From the NCBI GenBank assembly GCA_018970445.1, contig JAGWWF010000009.1:66141-122978 (forward strand): a DNA stretch of 56,838 bases, in the 5' to 3' direction. Below, one piece after another: positions 35,653 through 44,825 of the stretch. This DNA comes from Alphaproteobacteria bacterium (GTDB lineage Bacteria; Pseudomonadota; Alphaproteobacteria; Sphingomonadales; Sphingomonadaceae). A program made the translations under genes and the position numbers. The notes below the pieces were generated by a model. That model ran no database searches, was not told where the DNA came from, and worked only from the letters and a program-made list of their open reading frames with translations. Position 1 is the stretch's first letter. Each line of letters opens with the position of its first letter.

Positions 35653-36797
35653 CCCTGTTGTCCTTCCCTCACATAATTCTTCTGGCGGAACGGCATCGGC
35701 ACCACGGTGGCGGCGATGCGCCTGCCCCGCACGTCGATCTCCAGCGCGGTGCCGTCGCCGGCCAGCGGCGTTTCAACCATCGCCATGGCGATCGGCGCAT
35801 TCAGGCTGGGCGCAAAGCCGCCGGAGGTGACGATGCCCACCTGCACATCGCCGTGCCACACGGTGGCGCCTTCGCGCGCCGGCAGCCGGCCGGCCACCGC
35901 CAGGCCCACGCGGCGGCGCGGCGCGCCGTTGAACAGCTGGTCAAGGATGCGCTGCGCGCCCGGAAAGCCGCCGTCGGCCTTGCGCCGCTTGGAAATGGCA
36001 AAGGCCAGATCGGCCTCCACCGGGGTGATCTGCGGGGTGAGATCATGGCCATAGAGCGGCAGCCCGGCTTCGAGCCGCAGCGAATCGCGCGCGCCAAGCC
36101 CGATCGGCTTCACCTCGGCATGGGCCAGCAGCGCCTGCGCCAGCGTTTCGGCATGGGCATTGGGCACCGAAATCTCATAGCCATCCTCGCCCGTGTAGCC
36201 CGACCTTGTGATGCCCAGCTTGATCCCGTTCCACAGCCAGCGCGCGCCGGCCATGAACTTCAGGTCGGCAAAGGCCGGCTGGTCGGTGGTTTCCGGCGTG
36301 AGGTCGAACCGGCGCATCACCGTCACCGCCGCCGGGCCCTGCAGCGCCAGCAGGGCGTGATCATCCATGTGGTGCAGCGAAAGGCCATCCGGCAGACGGG
36401 CCATCATGTGGGCGATGTCGGCCGCCTTGGTCGCGCCATTGACCACCAGATAGAAGCTCTTGCCGGTGTTGGTGACCATCAGGTCGTCCAATATGCCGCC
36501 ATCATCGGCCAGCAGCAGCGAATAGCGCACGCGGTGGGGCAACAAGGCCTTGAAATCGCCGGGTGCGATGCTTTCCAGCCACGCGGCTACGGCTTCAGGA
36601 CCTGGGCCGGCCACCAGCAATTGCCCCATGTGCGACACATCGAACAGGCCGGCCCGTTCGCGGGTCCAGTTGTGTTCGGCAATGATGCCCTCATACTGGA
36701 TCGGCATGGCATAGCCGGCAAACGGCACCATCCGCGCGCCCAGGCGGCGGTGCAGGCCATCGAGTGGCAATGGTTTCAGATCGGCAGCATCAGCCAT
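35649..36797 (-). CDS. gcvT: Aminomethyltransferase (glycine cleavage T protein)
   Basis: About 382 residues. Transfers the methylene group from GcvH to tetrahydrofolate. [33 protein letters not shown] and the C-terminal [25 protein letters not shown] are diagnostic. Starts at 36797 or the adjacent ATG at 36800; GGGGG lies just upstream. First gene of the operon, about 50 bp after a glycine riboswitch. Confidence 0.96.
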   Translation of the reverse strand: MADAADLKPLPLDGLHRRLGARMVPFAGYAMPIQYEGIIAEHNWTRERAGLFDVSHMGQLLVAGPGPEAVAAWLESIAPGDFKALLPHRVRYSLLLADDGGILDDLMVTNTGKSFYLVVNGATKAADIAHMMARLPDGLSLHHMDDHALLALQGPAAVTVMRRFDLTPETTDQPAFADLKFMAGARWLWNGIKLGITRSGYTGEDGYEISVPNAHAETLAQALLAHAEVKPIGLGARDSLRLEAGLPLYGHDLTPQITPVEADLAFAISKRRKADGGFPGAQRILDQLFNGAPRRRVGLAVAGRLPAREGATVWHGDVQVGIVTSGGFAPSLNAPIAMAMVETPLAGDGTALEIDVRGRRIAATVVPMPFRQKNYVREGQQG

Positions 36798-36845
36798 CAT
36801 GGCCCCCGGCAACAGCGCACGGCCCGGCGGGCTGCCGAACCTGTT

Positions 36846-37030
36846 CCCCCACTGTCGCCAGACCTGAGAGCTTTGACTCCAACGGAGCTTACCCCTTCGG
36901 TGGGGCAAAGGCACATGCCTCCACCCGCTTTCCAGAGTGTCGCTGATACGCCGGCGCGGTCCTTGGTGCCTGAGAGATTCCGGGGGCGGCTTGCTCCTTC
37001 GGCGGTGACGATCGCTCGCCACACTCTCCC
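36846..37030 (-). promoter_or_regulatory. Tandem glycine riboswitch
   Basis: On the minus strand, two aptamers lie in series before gcvT. Aptamer I (about 37030 to 36940) opens with GGGAGAGTGTGGCGA and has the conserved CGCCGAAGGAGCAA (37004-36991) and AATCTCTCAGGCA (36979-36967). Aptamer II (about 36940 to 36846) has CACCGAAGGGGTAAG (36902-36888) and CAAAGCTCTCAGGT (36875-36862) and closes with GACAGTGGGG. Glycine binding to such tandem aptamers typically turns the downstream gcv genes on. The expression platform probably lies in the 50 bp before gcvT, where a GC-rich stem and a GGGGG site are close to the start codon. Confidence 0.95.
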
Positions 37031-37155
37031 GCGCGCGGCGCCGGGGTTGCCCCCGACGACGGCTGCCGATTGGGCGAAGTGGCCGGCGCTGTCAATGGGC
37101 CGTGATGCGCATGTTCGGCGCGCAAGCTGCGGCGGCGGCGGCCGTTATCGGGGGC

Positions 37156-37641
37156 ATGAAACCGCATCTCGCCCTTGCCCTGGTGGTGGTTGGCATCACT
37201 GCTGCCGTGCTGGCCCGGCCCCTCACCGCCACCGATGCCGGCGCGCCGGCCGCCCTGCCCGCCGGGCCTGTGACATTCAACCGCGACTGGAGCGCGCCGC
37301 CCTGCGCGCTGCCGCCGTGCAGCCCGGCCACCGTGCCCGACCGGCCGTGGAGCGCGCCGCCGCCGCCATCCCCCGATGTGCTGGGGCCGGGCCGCGTCCC
37401 GCCCGAAACCGCCTTCCGGCCGGTGGCCGACCCGCTCACCCGGCTGCGGCCGCTGCTGCTGGTTGCCCCCGCCAGCATCCAGCCCACCCGGCTCAGCGCC
37501 GAATCGGCCGCCGATGTCTGGTCCTACGGCCGGGCGCTGGGGCCGGAACCGGTGCCGGAACCGGCCAGCTGGCTGCTGATGCTGGCCGGCTTTGCCCTCG
37601 TTGGCCTGGGCCAGCGCCGGGCCTATTTGGCAACGTTGTAG
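37156..37641 (+). CDS. Small PEPxxWA-CTERM sorting-domain protein
   Basis: About 161 residues. A hydrophobic N-terminal signal (LALALVVVGITAAVLA) is followed by a proline-rich middle and a C-terminal sorting signal PEPASWLLMLAGFALVGLGQRR: the PEP motif, one membrane helix and a basic end. In the related systems such proteins are cut by an exosortase. ATG at 37156 follows a GGGGGC; a GTG at 37102 is possible. Its last 19 bases overlap the 3' end of the convergent lipoprotein gene. Confidence 0.75.
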   Translation: MKPHLALALVVVGITAAVLARPLTATDAGAPAALPAGPVTFNRDWSAPPCALPPCSPATVPDRPWSAPPPPSPDVLGPGRVPPETAFRPVADPLTRLRPLLLVAPASIQPTRLSAESAADVWSYGRALGPEPVPEPASWLLMLAGFALVGLGQRRAYLATL

Positions 37642-38264
37642 GCCAGCGCCTTTTCGTCGATCTGGAAGCCCAGCAGCACTTCAAAGCTGGCGGCCTTGAT
37701 GGCGGCGCGCACTTCGGGATCGGCCATCGGATCGGTGGCGGCATCGATGTCGCCGGGCCGGCGGTCGCGGTTGATGCGGGCCATGATCTCGGCCGGCACG
37801 GCCGCTGCGGTGCGTGACACGCCGGCATCCAGCGTGGCGCTGGCCACCGCGCGTTCCTGGCCGGCGGCGAAATTCACCGAAACACTGGTGATGCGCTTTG
37901 CATCGATGATGGTGCCGGCCTGGATCACCGCGGCAAACACCGGCAGCACCAATGTGCGCGCCTGCGCCGTATCGGTGCGGCGGGCCACCACATCGAAACT
38001 GATGCGCGACACGAACTGGCTGGCGGTTTCGGTGCAGACATCGCGCACATTGGTGATGGTGGCCACCGCATCCAGATTGGCCATATCGGGATCGCCGCCG
38101 CGGAACAGGGTGACATCGCCGACATGCGCCGCCACCGCCACCGCCGGGCAGGATGAACGCCGCACGATCAGTGGATTGCGATCGCAGCCGGCCAGCACCA
38201 GCGCGCCCACAATCAGGCCGGCAGGCAGCAGGCGGCGGGCAGGAAGGCGGGGCTGGTCGATCAT
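37623..38264 (-). CDS. Putative lipoprotein
   Basis: 213 residues. The N-terminus is a type II signal with lipobox LAGC ([27 protein letters not shown]), so the mature protein should start at the cysteine and be membrane-anchored. The rest is predicted soluble; the function is not recognised. ATG at 38264 is supported by a GGAGAAGG site. Divergent from ispH. Confidence 0.82.
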   Translation of the reverse strand: MIDQPRLPARRLLPAGLIVGALVLAGCDRNPLIVRRSSCPAVAVAAHVGDVTLFRGGDPDMANLDAVATITNVRDVCTETASQFVSRISFDVVARRTDTAQARTLVLPVFAAVIQAGTIIDAKRITSVSVNFAAGQERAVASATLDAGVSRTAAAVPAEIMARINRDRRPGDIDAATDPMADPEVRAAIKAASFEVLLGFQIDEKALAYNVAK

Positions 38265-38356
38265 CGTCCTTCTCCTATGGGGCAAATCGCATCGGGGCAA
38301 GCCGGCTTGGGCCTGGGGCGTTGCGGGGCGGCGGCCAATCGCGTATCAGCGCGGGC

Positions 38357-39343
38357 ATGATCGCTGCTGCCCCCGCTCCGCTCGCCCCCGATGCAAATCC
38401 CGCCGCCCGGCCGGCCCTGTCGGTGCTGGTGGCGGCGCCGCGCGGTTTCTGCGCCGGGGTGGATCGGGCGATCCACATCGTCGAACTGGCGCTGCAACGC
38501 TGGGGCGCGCCCGTCTATGTGCGGCACGAGATCGTGCACAACAAGTTCGTGGTGGACAGTCTGAAGGACAAGGGCGCGATCTTTGTCGAGGAGCTGGACG
38601 AGGTGCCCGACGGCGTGCCGGTGGTGTTTTCCGCCCATGGCGTGCCCAAGGCGGTGCCGGCCAAGGCCGAAGAACGTGGCCTCACCTATGTCGATGCCAC
38701 CTGCCCGCTGGTTTCCAAGGTGCATCGCCAGGCCGAACGGCTGGTGGCGCAGGGCTGCCACATCCTGTTCATCGGCCACGAAGGCCATCCGGAAGTGATC
38801 GGCACCTTCGGCCAGGTGCCCGATGGCGCGATGACGCTGATCGAAACGCTGGAGGATGCACAGAACGTGCAGCCGGCCAATGCCGGCAAGCTGGGCTTCC
38901 TCACCCAGACCACGCTCAGCGTGGACGACACGTCGGACATGGTGGCCGAGCTGAAGCGGCGCTTTCCCGGCATCGAGGGGCCGCGCGGCGATGACATCTG
39001 CTATGCCACCTCCAACCGGCAGCAGGCGGTGAAGGCGATGGCGCCGCGCTGCGATCTGGTGCTGGTGATCGGGGCGGCCAACAGCAGCAACAGCCAGCGC
39101 CTGCGCGAAGTGGCGGAGCGCGAGGGCGCCCGCAGCTATCTGATCCAGCGCGCCACCGAAATCGACTGGCGCTGGTTCGAAGGCGTAGCCACCGTGGGCA
39201 TCACCGCCGGCGCATCGGCCCCCGAACTGCTGGTGCAGGAAGTGATCGCCGATCTCAACGCCCGCTATCAGGTGGTTTCCGAAAACATCACCACGGCAGT
39301 GGAAGAAGTGGTGTTCAAGCTGCCGCGCGCCCTCACCGTCTGA
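38357..39343 (+). CDS. ispH: 4-hydroxy-3-methylbut-2-enyl diphosphate reductase
   Basis: 328 residues; last enzyme of the MEP pathway, making IPP and DMAPP, the precursors of carotenoid and bacteriochlorophyll side chains. Iron-sulfur cysteines are in [21 protein letters not shown] and [16 protein letters not shown] and the [11 protein letters not shown] end are typical. The start at 38357 (MIAAAPAPL) adds about 20 residues before the conserved core. thrB follows after 10 bp. Confidence 0.96.
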   Translation: MIAAAPAPLAPDANPAARPALSVLVAAPRGFCAGVDRAIHIVELALQRWGAPVYVRHEIVHNKFVVDSLKDKGAIFVEELDEVPDGVPVVFSAHGVPKAVPAKAEERGLTYVDATCPLVSKVHRQAERLVAQGCHILFIGHEGHPEVIGTFGQVPDGAMTLIETLEDAQNVQPANAGKLGFLTQTTLSVDDTSDMVAELKRRFPGIEGPRGDDICYATSNRQQAVKAMAPRCDLVLVIGAANSSNSQRLREVAEREGARSYLIQRATEIDWRWFEGVATVGITAGASAPELLVQEVIADLNARYQVVSENITTAVEEVVFKLPRALTV

Positions 39344-39353
39344 GCGCCGGGCC

Positions 39354-40310
39354 ATGGCGGTCTACACGCCGGTCAGCGCCGATGAACTGGCCGTTTTCCT
39401 GGCCGGATATGACATTGGCGCCGCGATCAGTTTCAAGGGCATCGCCGAGGGCGTGGAAAACAGCAATTACCTGCTGGAGACCACGGCTGGCCGTTATATC
39501 CTCACCCTGTATGAAAAGCGGGTCGCGGCCGGCGATCTGCCCTGGTTCCTGGGCCTGATCGGCCATCTGGCGGCCAGGGGCCTGCCGGTGCCCGGCCCGG
39601 TGGCCGATCGCGGCGGCCGCACCCTGCAACAGCTGAACGGCCGCCCGGCCTGCCTGATCGATTTCGCCCCCGGCGTGAGCGTGACCGAGGCCACCCCGGC
39701 CGCCGCGCGCGCGGTGGGCGCGGCGCTGGGCCAGCTGCACCGGGCCGCCAGCGATTTCACGGCGGTGCGGCCCAACGCCCTGGGCCCGGCCAGCTGGCCC
39801 CCGCTGGCGCAGCGCTGCCACGGCAAGCTGGGCGAGATCGACCCCGCACTGCCGGGCCTGGTGGCGGCCGGGCTGGCGGCGGCGGCCGATTGGCCGGCCG
39901 GCCTGCCGGTCACCACCATCCATGCCGATCTCTTCCCCGACAATGTGCTGCTGCTCGATGGCCGGGTCACGGCGCTGATCGATTTCTATTTCGCCTGCAC
40001 CGATGCCCGCGCCTATGATGTGGCCGTCACCCACGCCGCCTGGTGTTTTTCCCATGATGGCCGGCAATATTTCCCCGATCGCGCCGCCGCGCTGATGCAG
40101 GGCTATGCCAGCGAAGTGGCGCTCGATGCGGCCGAACGCGCCGCCCTGCCGCGGCTGGCGGCTGGCGCGGCGCTGCGCTTCACCCTCACCCGCGCCTTTG
40201 ACTGGCTCAACACGCCCGCCGATGCGCTGGTCACGCGCAAGGACCCGATGGCCTTTGCCCGCCGGCTGGCCTGGTATCTGGCGGCCACCCCGGAGATGAT
40301 GGGTGGCTGA
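39354..40310 (+). CDS. thrB: Homoserine kinase (APH-fold ThrB)
   Basis: 318 residues. This is the aminoglycoside-phosphotransferase-fold homoserine kinase of alphaproteobacteria, not the GHMP type. [11 protein letters not shown], the catalytic loop [14 protein letters not shown] and the metal-binding ALIDFYFAC motif are present. It phosphorylates homoserine for threonine synthesis. The end overlaps rnhA by 8 bp. Confidence 0.92.
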   Translation: MAVYTPVSADELAVFLAGYDIGAAISFKGIAEGVENSNYLLETTAGRYILTLYEKRVAAGDLPWFLGLIGHLAARGLPVPGPVADRGGRTLQQLNGRPACLIDFAPGVSVTEATPAAARAVGAALGQLHRAASDFTAVRPNALGPASWPPLAQRCHGKLGEIDPALPGLVAAGLAAAADWPAGLPVTTIHADLFPDNVLLLDGRVTALIDFYFACTDARAYDVAVTHAAWCFSHDGRQYFPDRAAALMQGYASEVALDAAERAALPRLAAGAALRFTLTRAFDWLNTPADALVTRKDPMAFARRLAWYLAATPEMMGG

Positions 40311-40761
40311 TCCGCGCCCGCTGGTCCAGATTTTCACCGATGGCGCGTGCAAGGGCAATCCCGGCCCCGGCGGCTGGGGGGCGATCTTGCGCTTTGGCGG
40401 CACCGAAAGGGAACTGAACGGCGCCGAACCCCACACCACCAACAACCGCATGGAACTGCAGGCCGCGATTGCCGGCCTGCAGGCGCTCACCCGGCCGTGC
40501 ACCGTCGATCTCACCACCGACAGCGTCTATGTGCGCGACGGCATCACCAGGTGGGTGCATGGCTGGCAGAAGAACGGCTGGAAGACCGCCGACAGGAAGC
40601 CGGTGAAGAACGACGATCTGTGGCAGGCGCTGCTGGCCGCCGCCGGCCCGCATGTGGTGCGCTGGCACTGGGTGAAGGGCCATGCCGGCCATGCAGAGAA
40701 TGAGCGCGCCGATGCCCTGGCCAATGCCGCCATCGCCCGGTTGCGCGCCAACCCAGATTGA
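40303..40761 (+). CDS. rnhA: Ribonuclease HI
   Basis: 152 residues. Active-site carboxylates are in [33 protein letters not shown] and [10 protein letters not shown]. Cleaves RNA in RNA-DNA hybrids. Starts with GTG at 40303, inside the last codons of thrB; this thrB-rnhA order is common in alphaproteobacteria. Confidence 0.96.
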   Translation: MADPRPLVQIFTDGACKGNPGPGGWGAILRFGGTERELNGAEPHTTNNRMELQAAIAGLQALTRPCTVDLTTDSVYVRDGITRWVHGWQKNGWKTADRKPVKNDDLWQALLAAAGPHVVRWHWVKGHAGHAENERADALANAAIARLRANPD

Positions 40762-40802
40762 AGCCATTGCCAAGCCGCCCACAATCAGCTTTGAGGCAAA
40801 GC

Positions 40803-42212
40803 ATGTCTGCCGAACCCGCGCCAAAGGGCCTCAATGCCCGGTTGATCAAAGTGTGGACGACATGGGGGGCGCGCTTCCTGCCCTTTGCCGATGTCGCCAG
40901 CCCGGAATTGCCGCTGTCGCGGCTGCTGCGCCTGTCGCTGATCCAGGTGAGCGTGGGGATCAGCCTGGTGCTGCTGGTTGGCACGCTGAACCGGGTGATG
41001 ATCGTGGAGCTGAACGTGCCGGCCTCGCTGGTGGGGCTGATGCTGGCGCTGCCGCTGCTGGCGGCGCCGTTTCGCGCCCTGGTCGGCCACCGATCCGATA
41101 CCCACAAATCCGCCATGGGTTGGCGGCGCGTGCCCTATATCTACATGGGCACGATGGTCCAGTTTGGCGGGCTGGCGTTCATGCCGTTCGCCATCCTGGT
41201 GCTGTCGGGTGCGCAGGAAGCCTATGACGAACGCCTGTGGCTTGGCCTGCCCACCGCCGCCATTGCCTTTCTGATGGTGGGTGCCGGCGTCCACATCACC
41301 CAGACCGTGGGGCTGGCGCTGGCCACCGATCTCACCAAGCCGGAACAACAGCCCAATGTCGTCGGGCTGATGTATGTCATGCTGCTGATCGGCTCGATTG
41401 CGGCGGCGCTGGTGTTTGGCTGGGCGCTCAGCGATTTCAAGCAGGGCCGGCTGATCCAGGTGATCCAGGGCTGCGCGCTGGTGACAGTCAGCCTGAACTT
41501 CATTGCGCTGTGGCGGCAGGAAGCCCGCATCCCCAGCCGGCTGCGCACCGCGCCGGCCGCGCCTGATCCCAGCTTCAGCGAAAGCTGGAACCTGTTCATG
41601 TCCCGCGACAAGACCCTGCTGCGCCTGATCGCCGTTGGCCTGGGCACACTGGCCTTTTCCATGTCCGACATCGTGCTGGAACCCTATGGCGGCGAAGTGC
41701 TGAAGCTGGGCGTGGGCACCACCACCTTGCTGTCGGCCCTCACGGCCGGCGGCAGCCTGATCGGTTTTGCCTATGCCTCCTATATCCTCAGCCTTGGGGC
41801 CGATCCGTTCCGCATGGCCAGCCTGGGCGCGCTGATCGGCGTGCCGGCCTATGGTCTGGTCATCTTCGCCGCCGGATCCGACACGCCGTCCATCTTCACG
41901 CTGGGCGTGCTGCTGGCGGGCCTGGGCACCGGTCTGTTCGGCCACGGCACGCTCACCGCCACGATGCAGCTGGCTCCCAGGGCGCAGGTGGGCATTGCCA
42001 TGGGGGCCTGGGGCGCCGTGCAGGCCACGTCGCAGGGTGTGGGCGCCACCATCGGCGGCGCCATCCGCGATCTGACCCGCGGCATCGACCTGGGCCTGGG
42101 CGTGCCCGCCAATGCCGATGGTTATGTGCTGATATTTGGCCTGGAGCTGGCGCTGATGCTGGCAACGCTGGCAGCGATGTGGCCGCTGCTGCAGCGGGAC
42201 GGCCAGAATTGA
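40803..42212 (+). CDS. pucC: PucC/LhaA family MFS protein (light-harvesting assembly)
   Basis: 469 residues with about 12 predicted membrane helices. The family motifs RLSLIQVSVGISLVLLVGTLNRVMIVEL, FRALVGHRSDTHKSAMGWRRVPYI and LEPYGGEVLKL identify the PucC/LhaA group, inner-membrane proteins needed to assemble bacteriochlorophyll antenna complexes. Convergent position next to pucBA supports the LH2-type PucC, but the LH1-type LhaA or Bch2 cannot be excluded. ATG at 40803 has a GAGG site; a TTG upstream would add 15 residues. Confidence 0.87.
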   Translation: MSAEPAPKGLNARLIKVWTTWGARFLPFADVASPELPLSRLLRLSLIQVSVGISLVLLVGTLNRVMIVELNVPASLVGLMLALPLLAAPFRALVGHRSDTHKSAMGWRRVPYIYMGTMVQFGGLAFMPFAILVLSGAQEAYDERLWLGLPTAAIAFLMVGAGVHITQTVGLALATDLTKPEQQPNVVGLMYVMLLIGSIAAALVFGWALSDFKQGRLIQVIQGCALVTVSLNFIALWRQEARIPSRLRTAPAAPDPSFSESWNLFMSRDKTLLRLIAVGLGTLAFSMSDIVLEPYGGEVLKLGVGTTTLLSALTAGGSLIGFAYASYILSLGADPFRMASLGALIGVPAYGLVIFAAGSDTPSIFTLGVLLAGLGTGLFGHGTLTATMQLAPRAQVGIAMGAWGAVQATSQGVGATIGGAIRDLTRGIDLGLGVPANADGYVLIFGLELALMLATLAAMWPLLQRDGQN

Positions 42213-42438
42213 TGCAGCGCAACACGCAGGCCGCAACCGCCCGATGCAGTGTCAATCAGGCCTGACACTGTTGATCAGGGTGACAAGCGGCCCAGACTGA
42301 TTCGCAACCGGGCCCGCGGTCGCTGCCCAACGGGGCGATGGAGCCCCCCCGCCAGCAGAGCCGGCAAAAAAAGGGCCGGCACCTCATGGCGAGGCACCGG
42401 CCCGTTTCGATCAGTTCCGCCAGCGGCGGAAAAACCGA
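42213..42438. other. Gap between convergent pucC and pucA
   Basis: 226 bp without a gene; the only structure I see is the terminator hairpin at 42366-42403. Confidence 0.7.
42366..42403 (-). terminator. Rho-independent terminator of pucBA
   Basis: The stem GGGCCGG-(2-base internal loop)-CCTC with its partner (42373-42403) carries a 5-base loop. On the minus strand it is followed by seven T residues (42372-42366). It lies 36 bp after the pucA stop. Confidence 0.9.
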
Positions 42439-42708
42439 TTACTTGGCGGCTTCAGCCGGAGCGGCTTCGGCGGGAGCGGCTTCCATCGGCGCAGCTTCAG
42501 CAGCCGGGGCGGCCGCTTCGGCGGCCGGCGCGGCTTCGGCAGCCGGAGCGGCGGCCGCAGCAGCACCTTCCCAGAACGCCGGGAACCAGGTGGTGTTGGT
42601 CAGGATGGCAGCGTGGATCGCGAACGAGACACCCGCAACCCAGACGAGGAAGAACAGCGGCAGACCGACGCTGGGGTTGACATAAAGCCAGATACGACCT
42701 TCATTCAT
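42439..42708 (-). CDS. pucA: LH2 antenna alpha subunit with extended C-terminal tail
   Basis: 89 residues. One membrane helix with the bacteriochlorophyll ligand His32 in SFAIHAAIL, followed by TTWFPAFWEG. The first ~48 residues line up with ordinary LH2 alpha chains (NPSVGLPLFFLVW; 53-60 residues in total). The remaining ~42 residues are a repetitive Ala/Pro/Glu tail made of AAEAAP-like units, not seen in classical LH2 alpha chains. The tail would lie on the periplasmic side if topology is normal. At the position of the hydrogen-bonding Tyr44 the residue is Phe45, while Trp46 is kept. Confidence 0.9.
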   Translation of the reverse strand: MNEGRIWLYVNPSVGLPLFFLVWVAGVSFAIHAAILTNTTWFPAFWEGAAAAAAPAAEAAPAAEAAAPAAEAAPMEAAPAEAAPAEAAK

Positions 42709-42727
42709 CTGTCATACTCCCCTTGAA

Positions 42728-42880
42728 TTACTTCAGCCACGGCGTGAGCGCGTAGGCCAGAATATGGGCGAGAACGGCGCAGGCACCGTAAATGCGGGTG
42801 CCCCACTTCAAGCCTTCATTGATTTCCGACGCTTCCTTCTCGGTAAGCCCGGTCGGATAGACCTTGGTATCATCAGCCAT
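42728..42880 (-). CDS. pucB: LH2 antenna beta subunit
   Basis: 50 residues, one membrane helix. The B850-type ligand is His39 in LAHILAYALTPWLK. Aligned without gaps to the Rhodoblastus acidophilus beta chain, Arg29 corresponds to Arg20 but Asn21 replaces His12, a residue near the B800 pigment. GGAGAGGAG lies 6 bases before the ATG. The frame is open far upstream but that part is not antenna-like. Co-transcribed with pucA, 19 bp between. Confidence 0.92.
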   Translation of the reverse strand: MADDTKVYPTGLTEKEASEINEGLKWGTRIYGACAVLAHILAYALTPWLK

Positions 42881-43232
42881 GATTAACTCCTCTCCCGTTC
42901 GGGAAAGCTGCCGGCTCCACCGCCCCCGGCCACCTTGCCCGCGTTGCGGACTGGGTTTCAGAGACTGACCCCCACTCCTTGCCCACGACGCCTGCCGATC
43001 AATCGATCCACCAAGGATCGCGACCTGACGTCGCAGCCGAATCCTCCATATCCAATCCGCCGCATGTGTCAATGTGTCGCCGGAACATTGCGTATGATTG
43101 ACATGACAGTTTTGCACTGCGGCATGAACTTGTGCCGCGCTGCAACAATCACGGCTGCCCAAATGGTGCAGGCTTTACGGCCCGAATGGCCGCGTTAATG
43201 TCGCGATTGCTTGACACACACAGGGGGATGCC
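42881..43232. promoter_or_regulatory. Intergenic control region of pucBA and the M20-like gene
   Basis: 352 bp between divergent genes. On the minus strand TTGACA (43072-43067) is a good -35 box for pucBA; the matching -10 is weak (TATGGA-like). It overlaps a direct repeat ATGTGTC-A-ATGTGTC (43064-43078). On the plus strand TTGACA lies at 43098-43103. I found no perfect TGT-N12-ACA site for PpsR/CrtJ; the nearest is TGT-N11-ACA at 43131-43147. No gene is seen inside. Confidence 0.5.
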
Positions 43233-44756
43233 ATGACCGATTTCAACCGCCGCAGCCTGCTGGCCGGGGCCGCCGCCATCGCCGCCGCGCCGGCATTGGC
43301 CGCCCCCGCATTGCCCAAACCGCCGGCCGCCGACGCACAAAGGAAGATCCGCGCCGCCATCGACAGGCAGCTGCCGGAAAACATCGCCCGCATCCAGGAC
43401 TGGATCAGGCATCCCGGCATCGCGGCGGAAAACTGGCAGATGGAGGAAGCCTGCGCCTACACCATGGGCCTGTTGAAGGATGCCGGCTTCCAGATGGTGA
43501 AGAAAATGCCCACCAGCGGCCAGCCCGGCATCTTTGCCACGCTGGATGCAGGCGCAAAACGCACCATGGGCATTTATTTCATGTATGATGTGAAACAGGT
43601 GAACCCGGCGGAATGGTCCAGCCCGCCGTTCGAGGCGCGCATCACCAACAAGCCGGGCTGGGGCCAGGTGATCGTGGGCCGCGGCGCCATCAACCAGAAG
43701 GGGCCGGAAGCCGCCTTCCTCGCCGCCCTGCACGCCTTCCGCGAGGCCGGGCAGAAATTGCCGGTCAATCTGGTGCTGGTGGCGGAAGGCGAGGAGGAGA
43801 TCGCCTCCCCCAATTTCCACCAGATCGTGGCTGCGCCCGAGGTGCTGGCGGCGCTGAAACGCTGCGATGGCATCATCATCCCCACCGCCTGGCAAAGCCC
43901 CAACGGCAGCGTTTCGATCAATCTGGGATCGAAGGGCCCGCTGGAATTCCAGCTGATCGCCAGCGGGACACGCTGGGGCAAGGGGCCGAAGGGCGACATT
44001 CATTCCAGCCAGCACGCCCATGTCGACAGCCCGGTATGGCATCTGGTGCAGGCGCTCAACACGCTGGTGAAGGAGGACGGCTTCACCCCGGCCATCGATG
44101 GCTGGTTCGACAATGTGCGCGGCCTCACGCCCCGCGAAAAGGAGCTGATCGCCCAGACCGCCGCGAGCCAGAGCGAGGAACAGGCCAAGCGCGCCATGGG
44201 CGTGACGATGTGGATCAACAACGAACCCTGGCAGCAAAGCCTGGAGCGGCTGGCCAGCCAGCCCACGGTGAACATCCAGGGCCTGGTGGCCGGCTATACC
44301 GGCCCCGGCGGCAAGACGGTGCTGCCCGGCCGGGCGGAGGCCAAGCTGGAATGCCGGCTGGTGCCGAACCAGACCTTCAAGGAAGCCGAAGCCAAGCTGC
44401 GCGCGCATCTGGCCCGGCGCGGCTTCGGCGATATCGAAGTGGTGGTTTCCGGCGGCTATGACCCCACCGAAACCGCCGAGGATGCCCGCGTGGTGCGCGC
44501 CCAGCAGGCGGTCTATGCCCGCTTTGGCGCGCCCGCCACCCTGTATCCGCGCAACGCCGGCAGCTGGCCCGGCAGCGTGTTCACCCAGCCGCCGGCATCC
44601 CTGCCCGCCGGCCAGTTCGGCCTGGGCCACGGCAGCGGTGCCCACGCCCCCGACGAATATTTCCTGATCGAAAGCATCAACCCGGCCGTGCAGGGCCTGG
44701 CCGGCTGCACGGCGGGGTTCGTGGATTTCCTGTACGAGATGGCGGTGGCGAAATAG
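43233..44756 (+). CDS. Exported M20-family peptidase-like protein with altered metal site
   Basis: 507 residues with a Tat-type signal (NRRSLLAGAAAIAAAPALA). The overall layout is M20: the metal-binding domain with EGEEEIAS, a lid domain, and a C-terminal LGHGSGAHAPDEY. But the first metal-ligand motif GHYDVQP reads FMYDVKQ (His to Met), and the bridging aspartate in GRGxxDxKG is Asn (GRGAINQKG). Zinc binding is therefore doubtful, though the glutamates and last histidine are retained. The spacing of motifs is normal. Confidence 0.85.
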   Translation: MTDFNRRSLLAGAAAIAAAPALAAPALPKPPAADAQRKIRAAIDRQLPENIARIQDWIRHPGIAAENWQMEEACAYTMGLLKDAGFQMVKKMPTSGQPGIFATLDAGAKRTMGIYFMYDVKQVNPAEWSSPPFEARITNKPGWGQVIVGRGAINQKGPEAAFLAALHAFREAGQKLPVNLVLVAEGEEEIASPNFHQIVAAPEVLAALKRCDGIIIPTAWQSPNGSVSINLGSKGPLEFQLIASGTRWGKGPKGDIHSSQHAHVDSPVWHLVQALNTLVKEDGFTPAIDGWFDNVRGLTPREKELIAQTAASQSEEQAKRAMGVTMWINNEPWQQSLERLASQPTVNIQGLVAGYTGPGGKTVLPGRAEAKLECRLVPNQTFKEAEAKLRAHLARRGFGDIEVVVSGGYDPTETAEDARVVRAQQAVYARFGAPATLYPRNAGSWPGSVFTQPPASLPAGQFGLGHGSGAHAPDEYFLIESINPAVQGLAGCTAGFVDFLYEMAVAK

Positions 44757-44800
44757 GCACTGGCCCCAGCTTGCCCTGATGGCCGATTTTGATTAGTTTT

Positions 44801-44815
44801 CAATCATCGTGATTG
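44801..44815 (+). promoter_or_regulatory. Operator-like palindrome of the parDE-type module
   Basis: CAATCA-TCG-TGATTG, a perfect inverted repeat with a 3-base centre, 11 bases before the antitoxin ATG and touching its GGAG ribosome-binding site. Ribbon-helix-helix antitoxins bind such sites to repress their own operon. Confidence 0.6.
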
Positions 44816-44825
44816 GAGAATTTTC

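Noticed and set aside
42881-43232. A perfect PpsR/CrtJ TGT-N12-ACA site upstream of pucB
   Set aside because: All TGT and ACA triplets in the region were compared; none has a 12-base spacer.
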